From assembly GCF_039503195.1 (NCBI RefSeq), contig NZ_JBCJKP010000001.1:9610001-9674000 (forward strand): 64,000 nucleotides of DNA, in the 5' to 3' direction. Position numbers and translations under genes: made by a program. Positions within the stretch are counted from its first letter, which is position 1; each line of letters opens with the position of its first letter. The stretch is from Streptomyces mirabilis (GTDB lineage Bacteria; Actinomycetota; Actinomycetes; Streptomycetales; Streptomycetaceae). Shown in pieces: positions 53,047 through 61,358 of this stretch. The notes under the pieces are model-generated. The model had not been told where the DNA came from. It was given only the letters and a program-made list of their open reading frames with translations, and did not search any database.

Positions 53047-53199
53047 GGCTCTACGGGTGAGTTCTGGCCCCACCTACCGACGCGCTGGTTCCTGAGTGCG
53101 GACGGTGGGTCGGGCAAGCGGTTCGGGAACGAGCTCACAGGGGAGCCATTGGTCGTCGAGCCCGTCGTCGAGCTCCACCAGCGCGCTCCTCGGCGCGGA

Positions 53200-54012
53200 T
53201 CAGAAGGCTGTGTGGGCGAACCAGCAGTCGAGTGCCGTGACCTCTCCTGAGATGTCGAAGGCGGTCTCCTGGTACGACCGCCGCCCGTAGAGCAGCAGGA
53301 GGAGGTCGGCCGCCTGCCCCCGTACTGCCGCCTGCGCCTTGGATGGCGCGGCGTCGGCTCCGGCCCGCGTCAGCAGTCGGAAACCGTCCGGATCCAGCCG
53401 CACCCGCCACTCCTCGCCGGTTTCGCCGGCGGAGTCCGCGCACTGGAAGGCGATGGTCTCGCCGTTGCCGCGCAGGTTCGCCACGGCCGGGGCGAAGAGG
53501 CCCGCGTAGGGCAGGTTGACGAGGAACTCGTCAACCCCGTCCGCCGCCAGCGCGGGGTCGATGTCCGACTTCCGGCCGACGGCACGCTCCGCGTCCACCC
53601 GGTGCACCAGCGTTTCGAACAGCATCCGGCGGGCCCAGAACCGCGCGTGTTGGTCCTCACCCCACGCCCACATCACCGCCTGGGGATCGGTGGCCCGCAG
53701 CACGGCGGCCACCGGGGGTACGCCCGCTGCCACCCAGTCGGCATAGTCCTGCGCACGTTCCGGTAGCCCCAGCTCCACGTCGCGACTGTGTGGAGGCTCC
53801 TGCACCAGCCGGGTCAGCAGCGTGGAGAACCAGCGCTGCAGCGCTCCCACGTGCCGGGTGAGCTCGGCCAGCGTCCAGTTGGGGCAGGAGGGCACGGCGG
53901 TCGCGGGGTCCGCACCTTTGACCACCTCGGCAAACTGCAGGGTCTCCCGCTCTATCGCCTGCCGGTAGGTGTCGTAGGGCAGAGGATGCCCCGTCTGGCT
54001 CGTCGTCTCCAT
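53200..54012 (-). CDS. Maleylpyruvate isomerase-family mycothiol-dependent protein
   Basis: A 270-residue DinB-fold protein. The N-terminal CPNWTLAELTRHVGALQRWF and RRMLFETLVHRVDAERAVG carry the expected metal-binding His and Glu residues. A C-terminal alpha/beta domain ends AAVRGQAADLLLLLYGRRSY, a conserved feature of this family. It is intact amid decayed neighbours. The thiol-transfer or isomerase substrate is unknown. Confidence 0.9.
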   Translation of the reverse strand: METTSQTGHPLPYDTYRQAIERETLQFAEVVKGADPATAVPSCPNWTLAELTRHVGALQRWFSTLLTRLVQEPPHSRDVELGLPERAQDYADWVAAGVPPVAAVLRATDPQAVMWAWGEDQHARFWARRMLFETLVHRVDAERAVGRKSDIDPALAADGVDEFLVNLPYAGLFAPAVANLRGNGETIAFQCADSAGETGEEWRVRLDPDGFRLLTRAGADAAPSKAQAAVRGQAADLLLLLYGRRSYQETAFDISGEVTALDCWFAHTAF

Positions 54013-54139
54013 CTACTGCCGTCCTTCTGTCCGCAGCACGGATCTTGTCGTGATCAGTCTGGAGGCTGGAGTCCACTCGAAGGCAAATCCGAGGGGGTCG
54101 CGTCCCACAGAGGACACTGACACGAAAAAATGAGTCAGT

Positions 54140-54515
54140 GTGCTGGTCAGGTCGATCGCGTCGGCCGTCGCCCGGAGTCCGGCGTCGTCGACGTGCAGGT
54201 GGTCGCCGGAGTCGAAGGCCGGCCGGATCCGAGCGGGAACGTCGCAGTCATCGACGGTGGCGTCGAAGTCCGCCACCGCGTCGAAGATGCCGCCGTAGCG
54301 GGTCGCGTCGTCGACGGACTGCTGTACGGCCTCGCGGGCGCCGCGGTCCAGCCGCCGTTGCCGCCGTACGGAGTGATCGTGACGCCGATGACGCCGATGA
54401 CGCCGATGACGCGGGCCTGGGCACGCGTCACGATCTCGCGGAACACGGCCGCGAAGGCGGCGGGATCGGTCTGGTGGGGGCTGCCCTTGACGGCAGTGGC
54501 CGTGCGGCGTTCAGC
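54140..54515 (-). pseudogene. Remnant of an SGNH/GDSL hydrolase
   Basis: GSPHQTDPAAFAAVFREIVT and ITPYGGNGGW lie in one frame, and ADFDATVDDCDVPARIRPAF, DSGDHLHVDDAGLRATADAI in another. The second holds the C-terminal DxxH block of SGNH hydrolases (GDHLH). The GDS nucleophile block is missing. The frame is also altered near a 9-bp tandem repeat. Confidence 0.65.
54381..54412. repeat. 9-bp tandem repeat (GACGCCGAT)x3.5
   Basis: Three perfect copies of GACGCCGAT plus GACGC lie inside the SGNH remnant. They add a GVIGVIGV stretch on the minus strand, probably by slippage after the gene decayed. Confidence 0.85.
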
Positions 54516-54611
54516 ACCACCTCGCCAGGTCGGCAGGCAATCCGCAGCCTCGCGCTGAAGCGCGATGCGGCGGGTCCGCACGGATACTGGAAGAGAGGCC
54601 GTGTGGGGCAG

Positions 54612-56696
54612 ATGGGAAGTGTGGTGATGCGGGCACCCGTGGATGACGTGGCTGGTGGTGCTGCCTGGGATGCGGGTGGCTGGCTGGGGGAGCTACGGGT
54701 CGCGGTCGTGGCCACGAACGCCGATGGGACGATCGTGCGCTGGGACCACGGGGCGCAGGCTCTGCTCGGGTATCCGTCGCGGGACGTCGTGGGCCGGCCC
54801 ATCGCCGACCTGCTGCACCCCGGCGCCGACCGCAGCCTCGGCCGGTCCTTGTGGGACACCGCGACCGCCGGCCATGGGGTCATGGCCACGGTGACCGCCT
54901 GGCACCGCGACGGACATCCACTTGAGCTGGAGATCTGGGCGGCGCCCGTCCCGGCCCGCCACCGCGGCGGCACCACCGTGCTGGTTTTCGCTGCCGACGC
55001 CAACACCGCCCGTGGCATCCGTGGTTCCTCCGCGGTGTGGGAGGGGTTGTTCGTCCGCTCTCCCGTCGGCATTGCCGTCTTCGACACCCAGCTGCGGTTC
55101 CTGCGGGTGAACCAGGCTCTCCAGGCCATGAACGGCCTGGGGGAGAATGCCCACATCGGACGCAGCGTAGCGGAGGTGTTGCCCGCGGTGAACGCGGCCG
55201 AGATGGAATCCGCGATGCGGCAGGTCGTGGTCACGGGGAAGCCGGTCCTTGATTTTCGCCGCACGGGCCGCACCCACGCCGATCCCGGCCATGAGCGCGT
55301 CTGGTCGTGCTCCTATGTCAGGCTGGAGGACCCCGACGGCCGGCCGATCGGGCTGACCGCCTTCCTGATCGACATCACCGCCCAACAACAGGACCAGCTG
55401 GACGCGGAAGCAGGCAGGCGCCGCCTGGCCCTGGTGAATGAGGCGAGCGTCAAGATCGGGACCAGTCTGGACCTGGAACGCACCGCGCAGGAGCTCGCGG
55501 ACGTCGCCGTGCGCGACCTGGCGGACGCTGTCACCGTCGACGTCCTGGAAACCCTCACCACCGGTGGAGACCTCGGCCCGGGCCTGGTCGGCGGCACCGC
55601 TCTGCGCCGCCTCGGGAAAGCTCCCCTGGCCGGCTCACGTATCGCGGACATCCTCGCCCCGCTCGGGCGAACCCTGACCTTCCCTGCCGGAGCGCCCTAC
55701 ACGCAGGTCCTCGCCGACCGCGAGCCCTTCATGATTGCCCACCTGGACAAGAAGGCCATCGCCCCAGCGGCCCGCCATTCACCGGCGCCCGCACAACTTC
55801 TCGAGCAGGGCGTGCACTCGTTCATGATGGTGCCGCTGATCGCCCGCGGCGTCGTGCTCGGCCTCGGCACCCTGTACCGCAGCCGACCCGTCGGCCCGTT
55901 CACGGACGACGACGTGAGCCTCGCCGGTGAACTCGCGGCCCGTGCCGCCATCTGCGTGGACAACGCCCGTCTCTACCGCCGTGAACACGACACCGCCCTC
56001 GTGCTCCAAAGAAGCCTGTTTCCCCAGCACATTCCCCACCTTCCGGGGATTGAGGTCGCCCACCGCTACCTGCCCGCCAGCGACGTCAACGAAGTCGGCG
56101 GCGACTGGTATGACGTCATCCGACTCGACGGCGGAAAGGCCGCGCTCGCCATCGGCGACGTCATGGGACACGGCACCGCGGCCGCAGCCGTCATGGGACG
56201 GCTCTCCGCCAGCGTCCGCGCACTGGCACGGCTCGACCTCGCCCCCGAGAACCTGCTGCACCAGCTGGAAGCCGCACTGGAAGACCTCACCGAGCCGATG
56301 CTGGCCACCTTCCTCTACACCGTCATCGACCCCGCGAACGGACGGTGCCACATCACCCGCGCCGGGCACCCCCCGCCCGCCGCCGTCTCACCCGACGGCA
56401 CCGCCCGCCTCCTCGACGTGCCACCCGGTGTCCCACTCGGCGTCGGCGGCACCTCCTTCACCACCACCGATGTCAGCCTCCCACCCGGCAGCATCCTCGT
56501 CCTGTACACCGACGGGCTCGTCGAGGCCCGCGGCAGCGACATCGACGAACGACTCGCCGAACTCACCCACCTCCTCGAACAACCCGCCCCGACCCTGGAC
56601 GAGCTGTGCGACCGCCTGCTCGTCCACCTGACGCCCGCCTCCGTCGACGACGACATCGCACTCCTCGCCGCCCGCCTCAACCCCAGCACCGTTTGA
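54612..56696 (+). CDS. PAS-PAS-GAF-SpoIIE (PP2C-type) phosphatase
   Basis: A 694-residue signalling protein. A first PAS domain starts LRVAVVATNADGTIVRWDHG, a second FVRSPVGIAVFDTQLRFLRV. A GAF domain covers about residues 285-440 (NEASVKIGTSLDLERTAQEL; FMMVPLIARGVVLGLGTLYR). The C-terminal SpoIIE phosphatase has PASDVNEVGGDWYDVIRLDG, AIGDVMGHGTAAAAVMG and VDDDIALLAARL with the predicted metal-binding Asp residues. Such proteins often dephosphorylate anti-anti-sigma factors. ATG 54612 is the likely start; ATG 54627 is possible. It is a single complete gene. Confidence 0.9.
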   Translation: MGSVVMRAPVDDVAGGAAWDAGGWLGELRVAVVATNADGTIVRWDHGAQALLGYPSRDVVGRPIADLLHPGADRSLGRSLWDTATAGHGVMATVTAWHRDGHPLELEIWAAPVPARHRGGTTVLVFAADANTARGIRGSSAVWEGLFVRSPVGIAVFDTQLRFLRVNQALQAMNGLGENAHIGRSVAEVLPAVNAAEMESAMRQVVVTGKPVLDFRRTGRTHADPGHERVWSCSYVRLEDPDGRPIGLTAFLIDITAQQQDQLDAEAGRRRLALVNEASVKIGTSLDLERTAQELADVAVRDLADAVTVDVLETLTTGGDLGPGLVGGTALRRLGKAPLAGSRIADILAPLGRTLTFPAGAPYTQVLADREPFMIAHLDKKAIAPAARHSPAPAQLLEQGVHSFMMVPLIARGVVLGLGTLYRSRPVGPFTDDDVSLAGELAARAAICVDNARLYRREHDTALVLQRSLFPQHIPHLPGIEVAHRYLPASDVNEVGGDWYDVIRLDGGKAALAIGDVMGHGTAAAAVMGRLSASVRALARLDLAPENLLHQLEAALEDLTEPMLATFLYTVIDPANGRCHITRAGHPPPAAVSPDGTARLLDVPPGVPLGVGGTSFTTTDVSLPPGSILVLYTDGLVEARGSDIDERLAELTHLLEQPAPTLDELCDRLLVHLTPASVDDDIALLAARLNPSTV

Positions 56697-56799
56697 ACCC
56701 CGGCCGCGCACACGGGCCACCACTCCTGGTGCGGAATCTCGTGACACATGACCGAGGCAGACGGCATTCCTCAAAGCGGTAGCGCTCGTTCAGGATGCA

Positions 56800-57085
56800 C
56801 GGGCGGGTTTCGGCGACGCCGTCCATGCCGGCCTGGAGATCTCCCGCTGGAGCATCGTCTACTACGCCTCCTTCGTCCTGCTCGCCTCCTTCGTCCTCGT
56901 CAACGTCCTCATCACCTCGCTGGACGAAGCGCGCGAGACGGAGGCGGACGAAGCCGAGGAGATTTCGGCCGGGGCGCCCTCGCGGGTGCAACCGACGCTC
57001 CTGGGCACGAACTGCGCGTTCGTATCGCCAAGGCGCGACAGGCCCCGACGAGCTGGAGGAGAGCCTTGCACGACTCCCCGTGTCT
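56800..57085 (+). pseudogene. C-terminal remnant of an ion-channel-like protein
   Basis: WSIVYYASFVLLASFVLVNV, then LITSLDEARETEADEAEE, is a membrane helix plus charged tail typical of the last segment of bacterial voltage-gated ion transporters. Further on, DELEESLARL appears in another frame, as in the C-terminal coiled coil. The pore and sensor regions are missing. The remaining gap to 57342 shows no recognisable gene. Confidence 0.5.
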
Positions 57086-57342
57086 CACCCGAGCGCGGCG
57101 GAAGCGAATGTGCCGTCCCCTTCTGGACGCAGCCGAGATGGAGGGACGCGGCAGACGACCCTCGCCGGCTGGCCGCTGCGTTCGTCGGCGCGGGCATCGC
57201 GGAGCGTTCGGCGCCGCCGATCCCGAAGGCGCCGACTGGATCGGTCCGGTTGCACTGGGCGTCGCCGCGCTGGACCGTGCCAAGCTTCGCCACTGACACC
57301 GTGCCCGGCCCGTCCGAGTCCGGGACGGCTACGCATGCGACC

Positions 57343-57975
57343 ATGCGGGTGGTGGCGAAGAGTGATCCGACCGGGCGGGCACGGCTGCGCGAGGCAGCTT
57401 CGGAGCTGTTCGCCGAGCACGGCTTCGCGGCGACCTCGACGCGGTCGATGGCAGCCGCGGCCGGCCTCTCACCGGCGCCCGTGACATGGCACTTCGGCTC
57501 CGAGCAGGGCCGGCGCGCGGCGGTCGACGAGTACGTGCTGGACCGCATCGGCGAGCAGCTCCGCGACCTGGACTCCGTGGAACCCGGCAGGGCCCGATGG
57601 TTTCGCTCGGGGAGGGCTCCGCCCGGGTCTTCGGCGCGGACCCGGTGCTGCGTGGCTACCTGCGCCATGTCCTGCTGGAGGACAGCGCGGCGAGCGCGAA
57701 ACTCTTCGGCTGCCTCCTGCCCGGCGCCCGTGCCGAGGCGGAGCGGCTGTCCGAGGTCCACGGGGAGCAGGCGCCCGACGAGGAGTGGGGGCCCTTCCAG
57801 GTGCGCTGCCTGATCCTTGGGCCGTTGCCGCTGGAGCGGGTGATGCAGCCCAACCTGGACGAGCCGATGTTCGGCCCCGAGGCGCCGGCCCACCGCAGCG
57901 AGGCCAACCAACAGCTCCTGCTGCGGGGCTACTACGATCTGCCGGGCCGCGGCGGTTGCCGGGTTTGCGGCGAGT
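57343..57975 (+). pseudogene. TetR-family regulator broken by a frameshift
   Basis: ATG 57343 begins a TetR DNA-binding domain (REAASELFAEHGFAATSTRS, then MAAAAGLSPAPVTWHFGSEQ). The frame is lost near 57585-57600. The ligand domain continues in the next frame (FGADPVLRGYLRHVLLEDSA; RSEANQQLLLRGYYDLPGRG). No natural stop is evident before the convergent kinase gene at 57990, so the 3' end may also be altered. As it stands only a truncated DNA-binding domain would be made. Confidence 0.65.
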
Positions 57976-57989
57976 GCCGTGACGCGGGA

Positions 57990-59288
57990 TCAGCCCTTGT
58001 CGTCCTTGCTGTGTCCGTTCTTCCCCTTCTGGGTGTGCTGTTGCCTGCCCGAGCCTTCGTCCGCGTTGTTGCCGGGCTCCTCACCACCGGTCGGGGGCGT
58101 GCTCAGAGTCGAGGGCGCGCCCGGGGAGGGACTCGTGGTGCGAGGCGGGTCCGTCGGTGGTGTCTCCGCCGAGCTGTGGTCGGGGGAGAACCACGTCATG
58201 CCGACCAGCAGCGCCGCGAGGAAGACCACCAGCGCGGCGACGGTGCTCACCGTCCTCGACCGTTGTACGACGAAGGCGCGAAGTCCCGAGCGCTGCCGAC
58301 GCGGCGTCCGGTGGGCTCCAGCGGTGCTGCCGACGGCGGACGGGAAGGCGTACGTGGTCGCGGAGCCGGGGGCCGCTCCGGCCGTGTTCGTTCCGGGCCC
58401 TGCGACCGCCCCCGAGGCGGACGAACGCGGCGCCTCCGGCGCGGTGCGCGGCGCGGCTGCCGGGAGGGGCTCGGGGCGCCCCCTCCAGGCACCGGTGGCG
58501 AACCATTCGGCCGTCTGACGTGCCGTGGGGCGGTCTTCGGGCCGCTTGGCGAGGAGACCGAGCAGGTAGTTCTCGAAGGCGGGCGGCAGACCGACGCCGA
58601 GCTCCCGCGGTGGTACGGGGGCCGTGTCGAGGTGGTGGTGGAGGATCGCGACGGCGCTGCCGGCGTGGAACGGCGGTCTTCCGGTGAGGAGTTGGTAGAG
58701 CAGGCAGCCGAGCGAGTAGACGTCGGACGCCGGTCCGGCGGGCTTGCCGAGGGCGCGCTCGGGAGCGAGGTACAGGCTGGTCCCGACGATCTGACCGGTC
58801 GCGGTGAGCGCGGCACCCGGGTCGTCCACGAAGCGCGCTATGCCGAAGTCGCCGATCTTCACGGACCCGTCGGCGTCGAGGAGAAGGTTGCCGGGCTTGA
58901 TGTCCCGATGCACGATGCCCTGTTCGTGTGCGACGGCGAGCCCTGCCGCCGCCTGGGCGGCGATGAGGGCCACCTCCTCGGCCGGCAGCGATCCTGCCTG
59001 GGAGAGCACGTGGGCGAGACTGTCGCCCTCGACCAGTTCCATCACCAGGAACAGACGGCCTTCCTGCTCGCCGAAGTCGAGGACGCCGACCACATGGGGG
59101 TGGCTGAGCCGACCCGCGGTCCGGGCCTCCAGGCGGAAGCGAGAAGAGGCGGTGGGGTCGGAGTTGTGGGCGAGCAGGAGCTTGACTGCCACTGCTCTGC
59201 CGAGTGTCTCGTCGTACGCCCGCCAGACCTCTCCCATCGCGCCGCGTCCGATGGTGGTTTGCAGCCGGTACCGGCCCGCTATCAGCAC
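57990..59288 (-). CDS. Membrane-anchored serine/threonine protein kinase
   Basis: A 432-residue Hanks-type kinase with glycine loop GRGAMGE (14-20), Lys36 in AVKLL, catalytic HRDIKPGN (Asp129) and DFG (147-149), and APE in YLAPERALG. A Pro/Ala/Ser-rich linker follows, then a membrane segment at about 352-373 (VAALVVFLAALLVGMTWF) and a short extracellular tail rich in Thr, Pro and Lys, without PASTA repeats. GTG 59288 is preceded by GAGGA. Substrates are unknown. Confidence 0.92.
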   Translation of the reverse strand: MLIAGRYRLQTTIGRGAMGEVWRAYDETLGRAVAVKLLLAHNSDPTASSRFRLEARTAGRLSHPHVVGVLDFGEQEGRLFLVMELVEGDSLAHVLSQAGSLPAEEVALIAAQAAAGLAVAHEQGIVHRDIKPGNLLLDADGSVKIGDFGIARFVDDPGAALTATGQIVGTSLYLAPERALGKPAGPASDVYSLGCLLYQLLTGRPPFHAGSAVAILHHHLDTAPVPPRELGVGLPPAFENYLLGLLAKRPEDRPTARQTAEWFATGAWRGRPEPLPAAAPRTAPEAPRSSASGAVAGPGTNTAGAAPGSATTYAFPSAVGSTAGAHRTPRRQRSGLRAFVVQRSRTVSTVAALVVFLAALLVGMTWFSPDHSSAETPPTDPPRTTSPSPGAPSTLSTPPTGGEEPGNNADEGSGRQQHTQKGKNGHSKDDKG

Positions 59289-59710
59289 CTGTTACTTCAT
59301 CCTCACGCAGTGAGACGACTCGACCGCTGCAGGCCATGTCCCTGCGAGGGGACGGATGATGGTGGGGGTGCCGCAGCTGCCCCAGCCTACTGGCAGGCTG
59401 ACCGCGACATGATCTTCTTCGGGGTGTTCGTCCGTGCCACCGCGCTTCCGATCCGTCGTGCACTGTGCAGTACCGCCCGGTCGAGACACCTTTGACCGGG
59501 GAGAACTTCACCCGAACCCTCTTCGGCCGCTCCGTTGCGCCCGAGGGGCTGGTGAGGTGGTGCTCGTGTTCGGAGACCCTGACCCGGTCGTTCCAGCCAC
59601 CGTTCAGGTGGGGATGACCATGTACGGACCCCAGAGGGTCGAGGAGGCTGTCGCCTGTACTGCGGTCAACTCCAAGACCGGCATCGGCTCGACGTACTAG
59701 AAGGAATCCA
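59289..59710. other. Intergenic region with a weak ORF
   Basis: About 420 bp between the kinase and the SMI1-like gene. A plus-strand ORF ending VNSKTGIGSTY at 59700, 10 bp before the SMI1 start, could be the 3' remnant of a larger gene such as a toxin, but I recognise no domain. Nothing else is clear. Confidence 0.35.
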
Positions 59711-60454
59711 GTGGTGGCACCGCTTCCAGAGATCACAGCCCTGTTGGGCGAACCCCGGTTCAACTGGTCGGATCCGGTTCCATGGATCGAGCTGGAGCAG
59801 GAACTCGGTATCGAATTTCCTGCGGACTTCCGTGAGATCGTGGACGCCTACGGTTCGATCGAGATCAACAGGCAGTTGTATCTGAAGCACCCCGCCGGCC
59901 ATTTGCTGCACAGCCTGGGAGAAAACATCAGGGGGGATCTCGAGCTCTGGCGCGAGGAGGACATGGCGGAGTTCCTGCGGAGTCCGGTAGGGGCGAACCC
60001 CGGGGATCTGATGCCGGTGGCGTCGGCCACGACGGGCGAGGCGGTTTTCCTTCGCATCCCCGACAACCCCTCCTCGCCCTGGCGCGTCGTGGTCCAGGAG
60101 TTCGACAGTCCGGCCTGGACTCTCCACGAGATGACGTTCAGTGAGTGGTTGCTGGCTTATCTCAAGGGTAGGGACGTGACGTTGTGTTCTCGCAACTTCG
60201 CAGTGGAGCGACCCTTGGCCGGTTCGAGGCTGTCGATGAACCGGCGCAGCGTCGCGTTGCGGGCCCAGTTGGGATTCCCGACGCGCTGCGACTGCACGTT
60301 GTTCCGGCAGATGTCGAGTTCGTCGGCGCAGAGCTTCTTCGCCGGGATCCGCGCGGCGAGTTGCGGTGCCAGGACGCTCGTGTACTGGATGCGCGGTGAG
60401 TACAGGTGCGCTCCCACCGCGATGTACGACCCAGCACGGCCGGCCCCACGTTGA
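59711..60454 (+). CDS. SMI1/KNR4-family protein with a probably foreign C-terminal tail
   Basis: Residues 1-165 match SMI1/KNR4 proteins: WIELEQELGIEFPADFREIV, then YGSIEINRQLYLKHPAGHLL, and a closing TLHEMTFSEWLLAYLKGRDV. Many SMI1 proteins are immunity proteins against contact-dependent or secreted toxins. After about residue 165 the ORF runs for some 80 residues antisense to a decayed lipase gene, with no family likeness. The original stop was probably lost at a rearrangement near 60200. Start is GTG 59711 (or the next GTG). Confidence 0.75.
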   Translation: MVAPLPEITALLGEPRFNWSDPVPWIELEQELGIEFPADFREIVDAYGSIEINRQLYLKHPAGHLLHSLGENIRGDLELWREEDMAEFLRSPVGANPGDLMPVASATTGEAVFLRIPDNPSSPWRVVVQEFDSPAWTLHEMTFSEWLLAYLKGRDVTLCSRNFAVERPLAGSRLSMNRRSVALRAQLGFPTRCDCTLFRQMSSSSAQSFFAGIRAASCGARTLVYWMRGEYRCAPTAMYDPARPAPR

Positions 60455-60905
60455 CCGGCGGCCGGGCGGCGCCCATCTCGTCCATGACCGCTGCGAAGTG
60501 GCTGGGCGGCGCGAGTGCCACGGTGCCCAGGAAGCGCAGCCTCGGTGCCCACCGGGCCGCGTCTTACTGGTCGGGGGAGGGGTACAGGTTCGCGTGCCGG
60601 GGAGGGGGCAGACCGGCCCCATACCCGTCGCGCCGTGGTCCCAGGAGATCACCGGCCAACCCCCGCGGGGAGCAGCACCGCGGGGGACGAGGAGGAAGCC
60701 CGTGACAGCGATGGGCTCCCCGTGCAGTCCGACCGAGCGATACATGATCCGCATCGCGCGGGAGCTGACGCTCTGCAGGCGGGTGGACACCGTCATCGGC
60801 TCGGACGCCAAAGATGTCCCGGTGACGACCTCTCCAGCGTCCTCCGGCTCGGATTCTGGTAGAAGTCCCGTTGCGGCGAGGACCCGGCGGCTGCGACGAC
60901 GGTTC
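60200..60905 (-). pseudogene. Remnant of a secretory lipase-family hydrolase
   Basis: In order on the minus strand are GEVVTGTSLASEPMTVSTRL, RAMRIMYRSVGLHGEPIAVT and GGWPVISWDHGATGMGPVC in one frame, then LGTVALAPPSHFAAVMDEMG in another, then YIAVGAHLYSPRIQYTSVLA and KKLCADELDI in a third. This is the layout of LIP-type secretory lipases. The GHSQGG nucleophile block and the C-terminal catalytic residues are missing. Several frameshifts and a central deletion show decay. Confidence 0.6.
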
Positions 60906-61140
60906 CTACCGCGTTCACTGTCCCCGCGAGGAAGGCCAGCACAGTCAGCAGGCAGAGCAGGGCGCGAGCCGGGCCCGCCCCTCAGCAGCGGCATCACTGT
61001 TCGACACCTGTCGAGTGCGGGGTGTCGTAGAGGTCGACGGCGCTGGAGGTCCGCGGCAGGGAAGTTCTGCAGCGCCTCATTGGTGAAGATCAGCTGCGCG
61101 ACGTGCTGCCGGGTTGCGGCCGCCGCGCTGTCCGACGGAT
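60906..61140. other. Short unassigned remnant
   Basis: On the minus strand near 61010-61110, QLIFTNEALQNFPAADLQ and, one frame over, AVDLYDTPHSTGVEQ read like a protein C-terminus, but I cannot name the family. No intact gene is present. Confidence 0.3.
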
Positions 61141-61247
61141 ATGACGAACGCGGAGTGGGCGGTGGTCCGGCCGTCGCTGCCGGTGCCGGGCTGGATGCGT
61201 GGCCGGGTCGGGCCTCCGGAGGCGTACTGCCACCGGGCGATGCTGGA
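61141..61247 (+). mobile_element. IS5-family transposase gene, 5' fragment
   Basis: MTNAEWAVVRPSLPVPGWMR and PPEAYCHRAMLD match the N-terminus of IS5-family transposases (usual form: DAEWAVIEPLLPVPGW). The frame is broken at 61248 by the IS4-family insertion and resumes after 62989 (DAIRHLVG), showing the IS4 element landed in this older copy. Confidence 0.75.
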
Positions 61248-61286
61248 CCAATGCCACGTAGTTAAGGGCGAGTTGGCGCTGTCAAG
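61248..61286 (+). repeat. IS4-family element left terminal inverted repeat
   Basis: 39 bp, beginning CCAATGCCACGTAGTTAAGG. It matches the right end except at position 32. Confidence 0.9.
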
Positions 61287-61358
61287 GGCGAGGTGAGAAG
61301 AGGAGACCTCTGCTATTCAGGGGATCGACCAAGATCTACCTGAGGAAGCAGAGGCCCT

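Noticed and set aside
54138..54611. Extending the SpoIIE phosphatase upstream by 158 codons
   Set aside because: The extension is Arg-rich and overlaps the SGNH remnant on the other strand; the PAS domain begins soon after ATG 54612.
57486..59495. 669-residue + strand ORF across the TetR remnant and the kinase
   Set aside because: Only its first part is TetR-like; the rest is antisense to the kinase gene.
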